Below, one piece after another: positions 4,668 to 5,807 of a stretch of DNA of 5,807 nt. The stretch covers positions 1-5,807 of the forward strand of contig CAJJZO010000117.1 of assembly GCA_905197585.1 (NCBI GenBank). The letters run 5' to 3'. A program made the translations under genes and the position numbers. Positions within the stretch are counted from its first letter, which is position 1. Each line of letters opens with the position of its first letter. The notes below the pieces were generated by a model that made no database searches, was not told the DNA's origin, and was given only the letters and a program-made list of their open reading frames with translations. The stretch comes from an uncultured Collinsella sp. GTDB lineage: Bacteria; Actinomycetota; Coriobacteriia; Coriobacteriales; Coriobacteriaceae.

Positions 4668-5807
4668 ATGAAGCTCACTATAGAATCGATGACCTACGGC
4701 GCCGACGGGCTGGCGCACGCCGACAACGGCAAGGCCGTCTTTGTGCAGGGCGCCGTGGCAGGCGACACCGTCGAGGCCGAGGTCGTACAGGACGGCAAGT
4801 CGTTCATGCGTGCCCGCACCACCGAGATTCTGGAGCCAAGCCCCGATCGCATTCAGCCTCCCTGCCCCTTCGTGGGCATCTGCGGCGGCTGCTCGTGGGG
4901 CAATCTCTCACGCACGGCACAGCTCGCCGCCAAGGAGCAAAACCTGCGCTCCACGCTCGAGCGCATCGGCAAGTTCGCTCCTGAGCAGGTCGATGAGTTG
5001 GTACAGCCCATCTGCCACACCAAGGACGACTGGGGCTACCGCAATAAAATCGAGCTCGAACCGACCGTCGTCAACGGTCGCGTGCGCCTTGGCATGCACG
5101 GCGTCGACCCCAGCAAGATCGTGACCGTCGATTCGTGCCCGCTGTTCGATAAGCGTTTTCCCAAGGCGCTCAAGTCAGTCGTCGGCGCGCTCAACTATCT
5201 GAGCGGCAGCCACAACCTGGGTCTGGAGCGCGTGGGCATTCGTGCCTCGCGTCGCACCAAGGCACTCGAGGTCGCGCTTTGGACGCCCACAGGCTCTTTT
5301 CCGCGCTCGCAGGTCTCCCGCGTGCTGGCGGACGCCGCTCATCCCACGAGCATCGTGCGCGTGATGAGCAAGGGCGAAAAGAAGGCCCGCCGTGTCTCCA
5401 AGGTCGAAATGCTCGCCGGAGAGGGCTCATGGACCGAGAATATCGCCGAGGGTCAGATGCGCTTGTCTGCCCCGTCTTTTTTCCAGGTCAACACCAAGGG
5501 TGCCGAGATTTTGATCGATCTTGTCATGGAAGCGCTCGACCCGCAGGAAGACGAGCTTGCCGTGGACCTGTACTGCGGTGCCGGCACCTTTACCCTGCCG
5601 CTCGCCCGCCGCTGCGACTTTGTCGCTGCCGTCGAGGCCTACGGCCCCGCCGTGCGCGATCTACGCCGTAACCTGGAAATCAACAAGCTTGATAACGTCG
5701 ACGTCATTGGCGGAGACGCGGTGCGCGAGTTCCCCGACCAGGATGCCGACGTCTTGGTGGTCGACCCGCCGCGCGCAGGCCTCGCCCCCGAGGCGATCGA
5801 CCTTATC
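4668..5807 (+). CDS. rlmD: 23S rRNA (uracil-C5)-methyltransferase, TrmA/RlmD family (partial at window edge)
   Basis: 380 codons are visible; the frame is open to the right edge. The family uses S-adenosylmethionine to methylate C5 of a specific uracil in RNA. Seen in order: an N-terminal TRAM RNA-binding domain (about 2-56, with YGADGLAH and KAVFVQGAVAGDTVEAEV); an iron-sulphur motif Cys66-x5-Cys72-x2-Cys75 with fourth ligand Cys157 in VDSCPLF, as in RlmD; GYRNK in the central domain; SFFQVN (270-275); the SAM-binding motif DLYCGAGTFTLPLA (300-313); and VDPPRAG (365-371). The catalytic cysteine lies beyond the edge, so activity cannot be confirmed. RlmD (U1939), RlmC-like or dual RlmCD-type specificity cannot be separated from sequence alone; TRAM plus the cluster points to RlmD or RlmCD. 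It is transcribed after the ppk terminator, so it is probably a separate unit. Confidence 0.92.
   Translation, partial: MKLTIESMTYGADGLAHADNGKAVFVQGAVAGDTVEAEVVQDGKSFMRARTTEILEPSPDRIQPPCPFVGICGGCSWGNLSRTAQLAAKEQNLRSTLERIGKFAPEQVDELVQPICHTKDDWGYRNKIELEPTVVNGRVRLGMHGVDPSKIVTVDSCPLFDKRFPKALKSVVGALNYLSGSHNLGLERVGIRASRRTKALEVALWTPTGSFPRSQVSRVLADAAHPTSIVRVMSKGEKKARRVSKVEMLAGEGSWTENIAEGQMRLSAPSFFQVNTKGAEILIDLVMEALDPQEDELAVDLYCGAGTFTLPLARRCDFVAAVEAYGPAVRDLRRNLEINKLDNVDVIGGDAVREFPDQDADVLVVDPPRAGLAPEAIDLI

Overview
The window carries two partial genes, two complete genes and one long divergent intergenic region. Gene order and strand: arcB (partial, minus) <- arcA (minus), then ppk1 (plus) -> a TrmA/RlmD-family RNA uracil-C5 methyltransferase (partial, plus). 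Coding DNA is GC-rich, with strong G/C preference at third codon positions, especially in arcA. The divergent spacer is much richer in A and T. This GC pattern, an arginine deiminase operon and a TAGGCT-type -10 element suggest a high-GC Gram-positive anaerobe of the Coriobacteriia (Collinsella or a relative). That placement is an inference from style and protein character, not a database match.

Region 1-1595 (minus strand) is the start of an arginine deiminase pathway operon. ArcA hydrolyses arginine to citrulline and ammonia. The downstream ArcB would phosphorolyse citrulline to ornithine and carbamoyl phosphate. A carbamate kinase (arcC), not visible here, would normally complete ATP formation. 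A 106-base spacer between arcA and arcB holds a GC-rich hairpin and an A/T-rich palindrome.

Region 1596-2145 is a 550-base divergent control region without a convincing gene. Near arcA it has a -10-like box, a 12-bp tandem repeat lying where the -35 box would be, and two copies of GAACGGT exactly 21 bp apart. Near ppk it has a TTGAGA-17-TAGGCT promoter, an inverted copy of GAACGGT and a short perfect hairpin just before the start codon.

Region 2146-4554 encodes polyphosphate kinase 1 with all four diagnostic active-site residues at the same mutual spacing as in E. coli PPK1, plus a C-terminal extension of about 100 residues. A strong intrinsic terminator follows. From 4668 to the window end runs an RNA (uracil-5-)-methyltransferase with TRAM, [4Fe-4S] and SAM-binding signatures, cut off before its catalytic cysteine.

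The genes themselves are well-known families and I see no undescribed multi-gene system. The least explained material is the repeat architecture of the divergent spacer and the PPK1 tail. Arginine catabolism yields ATP and PPK1 stores phosphoryl groups from ATP, so shared stress or energy control of the divergent pair is conceivable but unproven.
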